This document shows, in pieces, positions 34,269 to 41,331 of a stretch of DNA of 64,000 nt. The stretch is from Microvirga zambiensis WSM3693. GTDB lineage: Bacteria > Pseudomonadota > Alphaproteobacteria > Rhizobiales > Beijerinckiaceae. The notes beneath the pieces were generated by a model, which was given only the letters and a program-made list of their open reading frames with translations, had not been told where the DNA came from and did no database searches. The stretch is from NCBI RefSeq assembly GCF_016735695.1, contig NZ_JAERQD010000004.1, forward strand, positions 140,724 to 204,723. Reading direction: 5' to 3'. How positions within the stretch are numbered: the stretch's first letter is position 1; every line of letters begins with the position of its first letter. The position numbers and the translations under genes were made by a program.

Positions 34269-34617
34269 TCCGCTTTGGTCCCCTATTCCGCGTCAGGAGG
34301 CAAAACACGCGAGAGCGGGAAAAGATCGTCATTGCCTTCTAAGGCAATAACAATGGCGATGAACCAACGTGCCTGCTCAGGAGTTTAACGCGCTGCGCTG
34401 ATAGGTACTTGGGTTCGTTCTGCCAAAGTCAATCTGTCTGCTGATAGGAGACGGTGTTCGATTGGAAACCTGAGCTATCGTAGTTTTATTTAGCCGACTA
34501 ACTACCGATGCCAAATGTATCTTAGCTAGAATGGCGCCTTAGTTCGGACGTTACGGCTTACGGGGCGCACGCCTGCGCTTAGAGTTCAAGAGCTATCCTG
34601 GCAACATAAGCCTTTGG

Positions 34618-34761
34618 TCAGGTAACTCGGCTCCTCCCACAGGCTGGCGCAACCTCGTCGCTTACTACTGCCCAAGTCACAGGACCTTGGCCGTCACATT
34701 GCCACCTCCGATCATGGACATGGTAACGGTCCCATAGCGACTCGTTGCCCGCTTTCGGCAT
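34618..34761 (-). CDS. Possible small protein or gene remnant
   Basis: A 47-codon reverse-strand frame, MPKAGNESLWDRYHVHDRRW..., ends with TGA at 34618; in the same frame coding-like sequence continues upstream to a stop near the end of the neighbouring gene. Trp, His and Asp content is gene-like. No family recognised and no clear ribosome-binding site. It may be the 3' remnant of a lost gene. Confidence 0.25.
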   Translation of the reverse strand: MPKAGNESLWDRYHVHDRRWQCDGQGPVTWAVVSDEVAPACGRSRVT

Positions 34762-34795
34762 GGCCTTGTCTGCATTCTCGGAGTAAAGCTCACCA

Positions 34796-35440
34796 TCATG
34801 GATTATTTCGTGCTAAGGCTTTTGCTTCATCAAAGGCGCGAATGGCTGAATTACGCCGCGATACAGCGCGGCGCTCATAGCGCTCAAACCGCGCAAGCTG
34901 TTCCCATTGGACTGCGCGCTGTTTAGCCTCGTATTTCGCGTTGGCCCGACGCAACTTGACGCGCTCAACTTCACTCTCATACGCCGATTGCGCTGCAATT
35001 TGCGCGAGTTCAACCTCTCGCTGCACGGCCCGGGTTCCTGCGCGATACGCCTCGACACGCATTGCCATGGTGAACCTAATGCGGTCCGGTCGTTCGGGCA
35101 TTGGTTCCATCTCACATGGAGGATCATGAAACTCTGGATTCGATAGCATTTGCTTTAGTAGTTCACGGCGCGCCCCGCGAATTCGGTCGACATCGACCGC
35201 CGCTGCCACGAGATGCATGGCCGCCTGAAGGACGGAGGGATTGTCGGCTGTAGCGCCGGCCATTTTCTCAGCGAGCGCGGTGATGTCACGCGCCAGTTCC
35301 GGTAGTGTCAAAGCCGGGATTGCCAGACCATGCTTAAAAGCATTCAGGCGCGACTGCGTCTTGCCTTCGGCGGTGCGAGGGCCGGTGCTACGTTGGGCAT
35401 TAGTGCGGTTAGCCGACGCTCTCTTGGATGAGCCCATCAT
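34796..35440 (-). CDS. Hypothetical protein with N-terminal STGPRT/HGL motif
   Basis: A 214-residue basic protein. The N-terminus NRTNAQRSTGPRTAEGKTQS followed by RLNAFKHGL matches a motif (NxxxSTGPRTxxGKxxSxxNAxxHG) found at the start of many uncharacterised bacterial proteins; its function is not established. The remainder is helical, with a long Arg/Glu/Ala-rich region near residues 120-205 suggesting a coiled coil. It lies 12 bp behind the next entry on the same strand, so they form a pair. Confidence 0.7.
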   Translation of the reverse strand: MMGSSKRASANRTNAQRSTGPRTAEGKTQSRLNAFKHGLAIPALTLPELARDITALAEKMAGATADNPSVLQAAMHLVAAAVDVDRIRGARRELLKQMLSNPEFHDPPCEMEPMPERPDRIRFTMAMRVEAYRAGTRAVQREVELAQIAAQSAYESEVERVKLRRANAKYEAKQRAVQWEQLARFERYERRAVSRRNSAIRAFDEAKALARNNP

Positions 35441-35452
35441 TGCCCCCTATTG

Positions 35453-36085
35453 TTACCGCGGCACCGGATAGTCTGCTCGGATACCCTCGATAATCGGAGG
35501 ATGCGGCCGCGCACCGCTTTCCCTTCGGCGCTCCAAGTTGTGCAATGCCTTGTCGCGACGTGCGTCGGCGCCCCCAATGAGGTCATCAAGCTGTTCAAGT
35601 TTATCCAGCTTGTTCGACAGAGCTCTGCCTCGGATAGTATCCCAGTCAAGGCCCCGGTCCTTGAGAGCTTTTTCGACCGAAGCCCGTGCTGCCTTATCAC
35701 CAGCCACCCATCGAGCGATAACGCTGCTATCAAGCTGAAGCAGGCGCTGGACGGCTTCATTTTGCGTATCAGACAGGAAGCCAACCCGCACACGTCGGTA
35801 GAACTGCCCATCATAGATGCGGTCCACAAACTCTTTGACCCAAATTGCCTCGATGATATCGCGTGGCATAAGCGCGGCAACGACTTTTGACAGTAATTCG
35901 TTATAGATTGCTTCATCTTCGCCAAGCAGGCGCGCGCGGTCGGCAAAGAGCGGGCCGAGGTCGCGGGGATCGACGATGGAAGCATTCGCTGTCCAAGCAG
36001 AATCGTCTGCTGTAGGCGGTGGGCGCTTAATACGTGGATCCTCATGACCCTTTATGGGCTTATTTCCCCCAAGTTCTTGCGACAT
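35453..36085 (-). CDS. Hypothetical protein, partner of the STGPRT-motif gene
   Basis: A 210-residue product from ATG 36085 (MSQELGGNKPIKGHEDPRIK). No recognised family. It is soluble and largely helical, with LMPRDIIEAIWVKEFVDRIY in the middle and a charged C-terminal part (LERRRESGARPHPPIIEGIR). Overlapping frames on both strands are shadows. The 5' neighbour region 36086-36628 lacks a confident gene and contains a hairpin TGAGAAACC ... GGTTTCTCA at 36115-36137. Both genes of this pair look like island cargo next to an IS remnant. Confidence 0.65.
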   Translation of the reverse strand: MSQELGGNKPIKGHEDPRIKRPPPTADDSAWTANASIVDPRDLGPLFADRARLLGEDEAIYNELLSKVVAALMPRDIIEAIWVKEFVDRIYDGQFYRRVRVGFLSDTQNEAVQRLLQLDSSVIARWVAGDKAARASVEKALKDRGLDWDTIRGRALSNKLDKLEQLDDLIGGADARRDKALHNLERRRESGARPHPPIIEGIRADYPVPR

Positions 36086-36628
36086 AAAAATCTCCCTTGT
36101 CATTGTTGTGACTGTGAGAAACCGAGGAGGTTTCTCATCGTTAGGCGTGAGCCTGGGCCCAAGCGCCGTAGCGCGACCCTCAGAAGCTCAGTCCCCGGAT
36201 AACGTCCTGCAGCAAGAATGGAATAAACAAACTGGTAGTTCCTGGGCTCATGTGGTTGAACCAAAACTAACTTGGGACAACCTGGCTAACTTATTGAGTT
36301 ACCGTGAAAATGCCTTGAGGAAATGATCAGGAATTCGTCGAGAGACCTTAGATGTTTGTAAGGAGGATCGGACCTACACCCGCTCCCCTCTTCAACCTAG
36401 AGGAGTTCTTTATACGGATCGTGCGCATTCGAGCACCGGTTTTGCCTCCGGCTGTCGAACCAATAATTACTACACCGTTGCTGCTCGCCGGTCGGAGAAG
36501 CTACTCAGCTCTCTAGTCCCTCCGATGATCACACTGGGCGCGAGCCGGAAGCGTGGGGACTAGGCCTTTTAGGGCTTGAACTCATTGCGCCTGGAGGCGT
36601 TTTGCTTGTCCTGACTTGAGGAGGAGCC

Positions 36629-37396
36629 ATGCTGACGGATGCACAATGGGCGATGCTGGAGCCGCTGGTGGAGCAGTGCCGTCCGAAGGGCAAGCCCCCC
36701 GCAGGATCTGCGTCGGACTCTGGATGCCATCCTCTGGCGGCATGAGAACGGCGCGAAGTGGCGCTCTGTGCCGGCTGACCTGGGGCCCTGGTGGCGGGCC
36801 GCTCAGACCTTCATCCGCTGGGCTCGCCTGGGTGTCTGGGAAGCGTCTGCTCCATCTGGTGCAGGAGCGCGGCATTCAGCTTGGGATGAACTTCCTGGAC
36901 GGCATAAGCGTGCGGGCGCATCAGAAGGCGGCAGGAGCGCGTCGAAAAGGGGCTCTCAAGCTCAACGAGACGATCGTGAAGCACTTGGTCGCTCTCGTGG
37001 CGGCTATGGCACCAAGGCTTGCGTGATCGCCGACGGTCTCGGACGCGCCATCGCGTTTCGGCTTGCACCGGGGCAGGCGCACGAGCGCCAGACGCCATTC
37101 CGCTGCTCGACAGCCTGCCGGACGTGCCGAGCTGGGTCGTGGCGGATCGCGGCTATTCCAGTCACAGCTTCCGCGAGCACATCTGGAGCATCGGTGCGAG
37201 GCCGGCGATCCCGGCCAAGTCCAATGAGGCGCCGGTCGCCTGTCCGGACTGGATCTATACTAACCGCAATGTCGTGGAGCGGCTCTGGGCCAGGCTCAAA
37301 GAGTGGCGCGCCGTTGCAACTCGCTACGAGAAGACCGCCTCATCCTTCGTCGGCGTGCTTTGCCTCGCCGCAGCAATCGACTGGCTCAAGACCTAA
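36629..37396 (+). pseudogene. Frameshifted IS5-family (IS427-like) transposase
   Basis: The conceptual product begins MLTDAQWAMLEPLVEQCRPK and ends with VERLWARLKEWRAVATRYEK ... AAIDWLKT, a complete DDE transposase of the IS5/IS427 type (Asp in MNFLDG, Asp in VVADRGYSS, Glu in VVERLW). Reading it needs four frame changes: near 36697 (after GKP), near 36838 (GVW/RLL), near 36950 (AAGA/..) and near 37090 (AHE/..). IS427-type elements normally need at most one programmed shift, so this copy is dead. No clean terminal repeats were found. Confidence 0.8.
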
Positions 37397-37665
37397 CAGG
37401 CCGTAGTAGGATTGCGGAAGCGAACACCGATCCCTCCTTCACTGCTCTCATAAATAATTTCGATGCCAGCCTCGTCTAAGGCCCGCGAAAGCGCCTGGAG
37501 TGTGGGTCCGTGGGCCGTGAGCGGACCAGCTTTCTTCTCGAGGCGCTTGATAGTGGGCAGCGACACGCCAGAGGCTGTAGCGAGATCAGCTTGATCCCAG
37601 CGCAGCAGACCACGGGCAGCGCGCAAATGCTCACTCGTAAACTTTTTCGATCCTTTAAGTATCAA
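37393..37665 (-). CDS. XRE-family helix-turn-helix regulator
   Basis: A 90-residue protein, start TTG at 37665. The helix-turn-helix is LRAARGLLRWDQADLATASG followed by VSLPTIKRLEKKAG, as in Cro/C1-type repressors; the C-terminus (IEIIYESSEGGIGVRFRNP) resembles the short domain of small stand-alone XRE regulators. Its 3' end overlaps the dead transposase by 4 bp. The upstream region has an inverted pair TTTAAGTATCAAA / TTTGATACTTTAA, likely its own operator. 37666-38154 otherwise shows no reliable gene. Confidence 0.85.
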   Translation of the reverse strand: MILKGSKKFTSEHLRAARGLLRWDQADLATASGVSLPTIKRLEKKAGPLTAHGPTLQALSRALDEAGIEIIYESSEGGIGVRFRNPTTAC

Positions 37666-37711
37666 ATGGCACCCAAAGTGTTGAATTATTACGCATTTTT
37701 TGATACTTTAA
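37654..37711. promoter_or_regulatory. Probable operator pair of the XRE regulator
   Basis: TTTAAGTATCAAA (37654-37666) overlaps the start codon; TTTGATACTTTAA (37699-37711) is its near-perfect inverse 32 bp upstream. Two such half-sites fit cooperative repressor binding and autoregulation. Confidence 0.5.
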
Positions 37712-38154
37712 GAATCATAATCGTCGGAGGTAAACGATGCCCTGCATCTCTAAAACTGCAAAGTTCGTTAGTTTTGCCGTTATTTGGCCAACTCGCTCGA
37801 ACTCTGGCGCCTTTCAAGACAATTCTCATAACTATGGCAGCAGGATCCCCAGTGACCCGCCATGCACCCCTTAATGCACTCGGGAATTCTGCTCACGAGC
37901 GTAGAGTCGTGGAGCGGAAACCACGGTAAAACGCTAGCATCAATGAGCATGTGGGCTCGTTTGTTGCCTGTCGCCCTCAAGCGCGTGTTGCCAATCATAA
38001 ACCGAAACGTCTCGCCTGAGATATTGCCAGGCGGCCGGAAGATTGTGTCTCAGAGCTTCATCAATCCTCTGAAACAGAAGGACGAAAAATTCGAGTGCAT
38101 TCCCGCCCCGGTCACAGACCGGCTCCTAATTAATGCTGTTTGGAGAACCGTCCT

Positions 38155-38679
38155 ATGGCAGATGAACAAGGCCCAATCGTTGAGACTCCCAGCACCCGTA
38201 CAGAGCTCAGTTATGCCATTCGCTCAGCAAAAGCAGTCGTAGGAGCGCTCATCGCAGGTGATCACAACGCTGCCGAGGCAGCAGCCCTTCGCACGTGCCG
38301 CGACTGTGATCTTCTGCTCCGACTTATCCGCGATATTGCAGCCGTGCTGCAGGTGAACGAACATAACCAGTTGACATGTTCTCAAGCGGAACTGATTTGG
38401 TTGGCCCGGCGGGCAACGTATGTGATGACGTTTGTGGGAGCGCCAGAGGCGAGCGACCGACTAACCTGCTTGTCTCCTGCACAGGACCGTCCCGCACAGC
38501 AGAAGATAGATTGGGTAAGCCCGTCCGCTCCGTCTGAGCTCACTGTTGCCTCAACCGGCCTGCGGGTTCAGCTTATTCCGATCGATGAAAGTGAAGGCGC
38601 GGTTTCACTTTGTGCCGATCGAGATGGTGATCATCATGAGCGCGAAGTCGGCGGGCCTCCGACGCCCGTCGAACGCTGA
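38155..38679 (+). CDS. Hypothetical protein upstream of HNH nuclease
   Basis: A 174-residue soluble protein from ATG 38155 (TGGAGA at 38141-38146). Not recognised. The central region has four cysteines (RTCRDCDLLLRLI, QLTCSQAELIWLARR, LTCLSPA), possibly a metal site. The HNH nuclease start lies 13 bp after its stop (or overlaps it if a start at 38636 is used), so they may form an operon. Confidence 0.55.
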   Translation: MADEQGPIVETPSTRTELSYAIRSAKAVVGALIAGDHNAAEAAALRTCRDCDLLLRLIRDIAAVLQVNEHNQLTCSQAELIWLARRATYVMTFVGAPEASDRLTCLSPAQDRPAQQKIDWVSPSAPSELTVASTGLRVQLIPIDESEGAVSLCADRDGDHHEREVGGPPTPVER

Positions 38680-38692
38680 GGGCCATACGGAT

Positions 38693-39070
38693 ATGACCGT
38701 TGTCGAATTGTGCGATGTGGGAACGACGCGGCGGCTCAAGCTCACGCAACGGCAGCGCCTGGCGATTTGGGAGCGCGCCCGCGGCATCTGCGTCCTGTGT
38801 GAGCGGCCAATTGATGGTGTTCGCGAACGCTGGATTATCGAGCACCTTCGCGCTTTGGAGCTCGGAGGGCCGGATGAACCCGACAACATGGGACCAGCGC
38901 ATGAATCCTGTGGGCTGCGTAAGACTCAGGACGATCATCGCCGCACCGCGAAAGCCAAGCGCCAGAAAATCCGGCACCTGGGCGCTGCCCAATCCAAACG
39001 TCCGATGCCCTGTGGTCGGCAAAGCCGCTGGAGGAAACGGCTCGATGGCACCATCGTGCTGCGTGAGTAA
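38693..39070 (+). CDS. HNH endonuclease domain protein
   Basis: A 125-residue protein from ATG 38693 (GAGGG at 38678-38682); an in-frame ATG at 38636 is an alternative. The HNH core is RGICVLCERPI (zinc CxxC), IIEHLRALELGGPDEPDNMG (catalytic His and linker) and PAHESCGLRK (Asn/His and late Cys). The positively charged C-terminus (KRQKIRHLGAAQSKRP, CGRQSRWRKR) fits DNA binding. Similar short HNH proteins occur in phages and islands; a phage-packaging or homing role is possible. Confidence 0.85.
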   Translation: MTVVELCDVGTTRRLKLTQRQRLAIWERARGICVLCERPIDGVRERWIIEHLRALELGGPDEPDNMGPAHESCGLRKTQDDHRRTAKAKRQKIRHLGAAQSKRPMPCGRQSRWRKRLDGTIVLRE

Positions 39071-39141
39071 TGCGTCGGCTTCATCACGAAGTCAGCTGAC
39101 GAGTACGCCGACACGCATCGGTGTTCGTACCGGCATTGGCA

Positions 39142-39555
39142 CTATTGATTGGCCCAATTTTCGAGACTGAGGCCGCTGACCCGTTGAAACACTTCCTCGT
39201 TGTTCGACACGAGGGTTAGATTCAGGGTCATGGCATGAGCCGCGATCCAGAGATCATGGTTGCCAATTAAGGCGCCGCGGGCGGCGAGTTCGGACCGAAT
39301 GCGTCCATAGGTGCCAGCGACACCGGTTGCCATCGTAAGGACAGGTATTAGTGCTGTGAGCTCGTCCAAGATCATGAGCGCTTTGTTGGGCTCTGGGCCT
39401 TTCTGGGCCCCATAGGCCAGCTCGCCATAGGTTATGACGGAGATAGCCATCGAGCCCGGCGTCAGCACCTTGAATCGATCGAGCACCGCCTGTGGCTGGT
39501 CCCGGCGAATGTAGATGCAGATATTGGTGTCCAGGAGATAGCGTAGATCGGACAT
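39142..39555 (-). CDS. vapC: VapC-type PIN domain ribonuclease toxin
   Basis: A 137-residue PIN domain toxin. Acidic active-site residues are visible: D9 in RYLLDTN, E45 in ITYGELAYG, and D101 in IGNHDLWIAAHAM. VapC enzymes cleave tRNA or rRNA. The start ATG overlaps the antitoxin stop by 1 bp (39555), the standard vapBC layout, so translation is coupled. Confidence 0.93.
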   Translation of the reverse strand: MSDLRYLLDTNICIYIRRDQPQAVLDRFKVLTPGSMAISVITYGELAYGAQKGPEPNKALMILDELTALIPVLTMATGVAGTYGRIRSELAARGALIGNHDLWIAAHAMTLNLTLVSNNEEVFQRVSGLSLENWANQ

Positions 39556-39773
39556 TACAGGCCCTCACGCTCCTGGGGTTGAGGATCATTGCGCTCAATG
39601 GTCGGAAGATCAGCCAGCAGCTCAAAGGCGCGGGCCAAATTCCCTGGCTTCTCGCGTAGGACGATTTCGTCACCGCGGCGAAAGATCTCGACCTCGTCGC
39701 TCGTAAGGCGGAATTGCTTGGGCAATCTGACTGCCTGACTGTTACCCGACCGGAAAACCTTAGCGACGACCAT
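39555..39773 (-). CDS. vapB: VapB-type AbrB/SpoVT antitoxin
   Basis: The ATG at 39773 has GGAGG at 39784-39780 six bases away, giving 72 residues. It begins MVVAKVFRSGNSQAVRLPKQ, the swapped-hairpin AbrB/MazE-like DNA-binding domain, then FRRGDEIVLREKP. The C-terminal tail (LPTIERNDPQPQEREGL) should wrap the toxin. A perfect palindrome abuts the ribosome-binding site, consistent with repression by the VapBC complex. An extended N-terminus from ATG 39797 would run through the operator and is unlikely. Confidence 0.92.
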   Translation of the reverse strand: MVVAKVFRSGNSQAVRLPKQFRLTSDEVEIFRRGDEIVLREKPGNLARAFELLADLPTIERNDPQPQEREGL

Positions 39774-39784
39774 CCCAAACCTCC

Positions 39785-39806
39785 GTATATACATCAATGT
39801 ATATAC
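39785..39806. promoter_or_regulatory. VapBC operator palindrome
   Basis: GTATATACAT-CA-ATGTATATAC, a perfect inverted repeat with 2-bp centre, directly upstream of the vapB Shine-Dalgarno. It is the expected VapB binding site and covers the likely promoter. Confidence 0.8.
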
Positions 39807-40021
39807 ATGGCCTAACGATCGTAGAAGGGTGGTCTCATTTGTCCGCTTAGCCTCATGGGTGTGTCGCTCTCCTCACCCGCGATGAGTGGTGCCGGACGCG
39901 CTACGTCGCCTTGGCCGCGTGCCAAGGTTGGTGGATGGAACGGCAAGGCCATCGAGGATGTTGATGACATTGCCGCCCGAATTGCGGCGCCATGATTGCT
40001 AAGTTGCCCAGGGAGTTGCCC

Positions 40022-41149
40022 ATGCCCACCGTCATCGCCGTTGAAGCCAAGCCCGTCGAATTCGAGGGAGTCGACAGCGGCTTTCTTCATCTCTATCTCG
40101 TTAAGACGGTCACGGACGACTTGGGACGGGTCATTTCCGAAAAGGTCATCCGCGGCACAGCAGGATCAAAAGGTGATCTTGAGACGCTGGTCGATGCCAA
40201 TCTAGCCACCTCGCCCGATCGGAGAGGCGCTGACACTCCTGAGGAGAGGCACCGCAAAGTTCTCGATCTCGGCTCCAGAGATGCCAACGACGTCTGGCAG
40301 ATCATGGTCGAGCATGCCAACAACATAGAAAAAGCCGATCTCGATTATAGCGTCGACATCGTCAGGGGAGCGCCTGGAGGAGACCTGAACAGCAACTCCG
40401 TCGTGGCCTCGGTGCTTCACTCGGTCGGCTTGAACCTGAGCACAAGCCTTCCTGTGGGCGTGAGCCGGTCGGATGCCCCGCTCTATGGTCAGCTCAAATA
40501 TATGAACGTGGACGACGCGCTTTTCGGAACAGCGAATAACGATCTGATCCTAGGTGGCGAGGGAAACGACCGTCTCTATGGACGAGATGGAAACGATCGC
40601 CTCTACGGAGAAGGTGGCAACGATCAACTCCACGGCAGTTCTGGCAATGACCGTCTTTTCGGCGGCGATGGCAACGACAGTCTAGATGGTCGAGCCGGCA
40701 ACGATGTTTTGGATGGTGGGAGCAATAACGACCGCCTTTACGGCAGCTTTGGTGATGACGTCCTGACCGGCGGAAGCGGCAACGACCGTCTCTACGGCGA
40801 GTCGGGCGCAGACATCCTTCGCGGCGGCTCAGGCAAGGACGCCTTCGTCTATAATGCGGTTCCGAGCAGCCCCGCAGACGTCGACACTATCCGCGACTTC
40901 TCTGTCGCCGACGATACGTTCTGGCTAAACAAAAAGGTGTTCACGGGCTTGGGAAGCGATGGCGTGTTGAAGTCGTCGGCCTTCAGGACGGGAACCTTCG
41001 CGCATGATTCAACCGACCGTGTCATCTACGACCGCGCCCATGGCGTGCTCTATTACGATCAAGATGGCAATGGCGCGTCTGAGCAGGTTGTGGTGGCACA
41101 GCTCTCCACAGGGCTGAAAATGGCCAACCTGGACATTTTGGTGATCTAG
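40022..41149 (+). CDS. RTX-type calcium-binding repeat protein
   Basis: ATG 40022 with AGGGAG (40009-40014) gives 375 residues. An N-terminal domain (about 1-165) of unknown type is followed by about ten nonapeptide repeats at 178-272 (GGEGNDRLYGRDGNDRLYG pattern), forming a calcium-bound beta roll. The C-terminal part (DAFVYNAVPSSPADVDTIRD ... GVLYYDQDGNGASEQVVVAQ) is the cap domain common to peroxidase/serralysin-type C-termini and probably carries the type I secretion signal. No type I exporter genes are near. Function beyond secretion and calcium binding is open. Confidence 0.88.
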   Translation: MPTVIAVEAKPVEFEGVDSGFLHLYLVKTVTDDLGRVISEKVIRGTAGSKGDLETLVDANLATSPDRRGADTPEERHRKVLDLGSRDANDVWQIMVEHANNIEKADLDYSVDIVRGAPGGDLNSNSVVASVLHSVGLNLSTSLPVGVSRSDAPLYGQLKYMNVDDALFGTANNDLILGGEGNDRLYGRDGNDRLYGEGGNDQLHGSSGNDRLFGGDGNDSLDGRAGNDVLDGGSNNDRLYGSFGDDVLTGGSGNDRLYGESGADILRGGSGKDAFVYNAVPSSPADVDTIRDFSVADDTFWLNKKVFTGLGSDGVLKSSAFRTGTFAHDSTDRVIYDRAHGVLYYDQDGNGASEQVVVAQLSTGLKMANLDILVI

Positions 41150-41331
41150 GCTCGGGCTGCAGCAGTCCCACGGTCTTCAGCCAAGACCACGCGGCGGCGG
41201 CACACTGGGTTAATCCTACCTGTTGCATTGAGCACTCGCGGGCCAAGTTGCGGATCAGGTCAGTGTAGTCTCTTGAGCCAACACCATAAGGATACGCCCT
41301 TTGCCGCTGGCGCAGCGCCCAGGGTCGAGCG

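Noticed and set aside
34269..34617. Search for a tRNA as attachment site at the start of the accessory region
   Set aside because: No cloverleaf or T-loop sequence could be seen; only a short hairpin at 34333-34350.
36054..36326. Plus-strand 90-codon frame in the gap after the hypothetical pair
   Set aside because: It starts inside the opposite gene, has no ribosome-binding site and no family; the tail looks gene-like but is not enough.
37780..37998. Reverse-strand 72-codon frame that might be a toxin fragment
   Set aside because: No catalytic motif can be identified; composition alone is not enough.
39938..39963. Possible EcfG-like site before the RTX gene
   Set aside because: GGAAC is followed at 17 bp by TGTT, not CGTT, and this gene is outside the stress island; too weak to call.
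40540..40860. Regular short repeats that look like an array
   Set aside because: They encode RTX nonapeptides in one frame; no equal spacers or CRISPR-type repeat.
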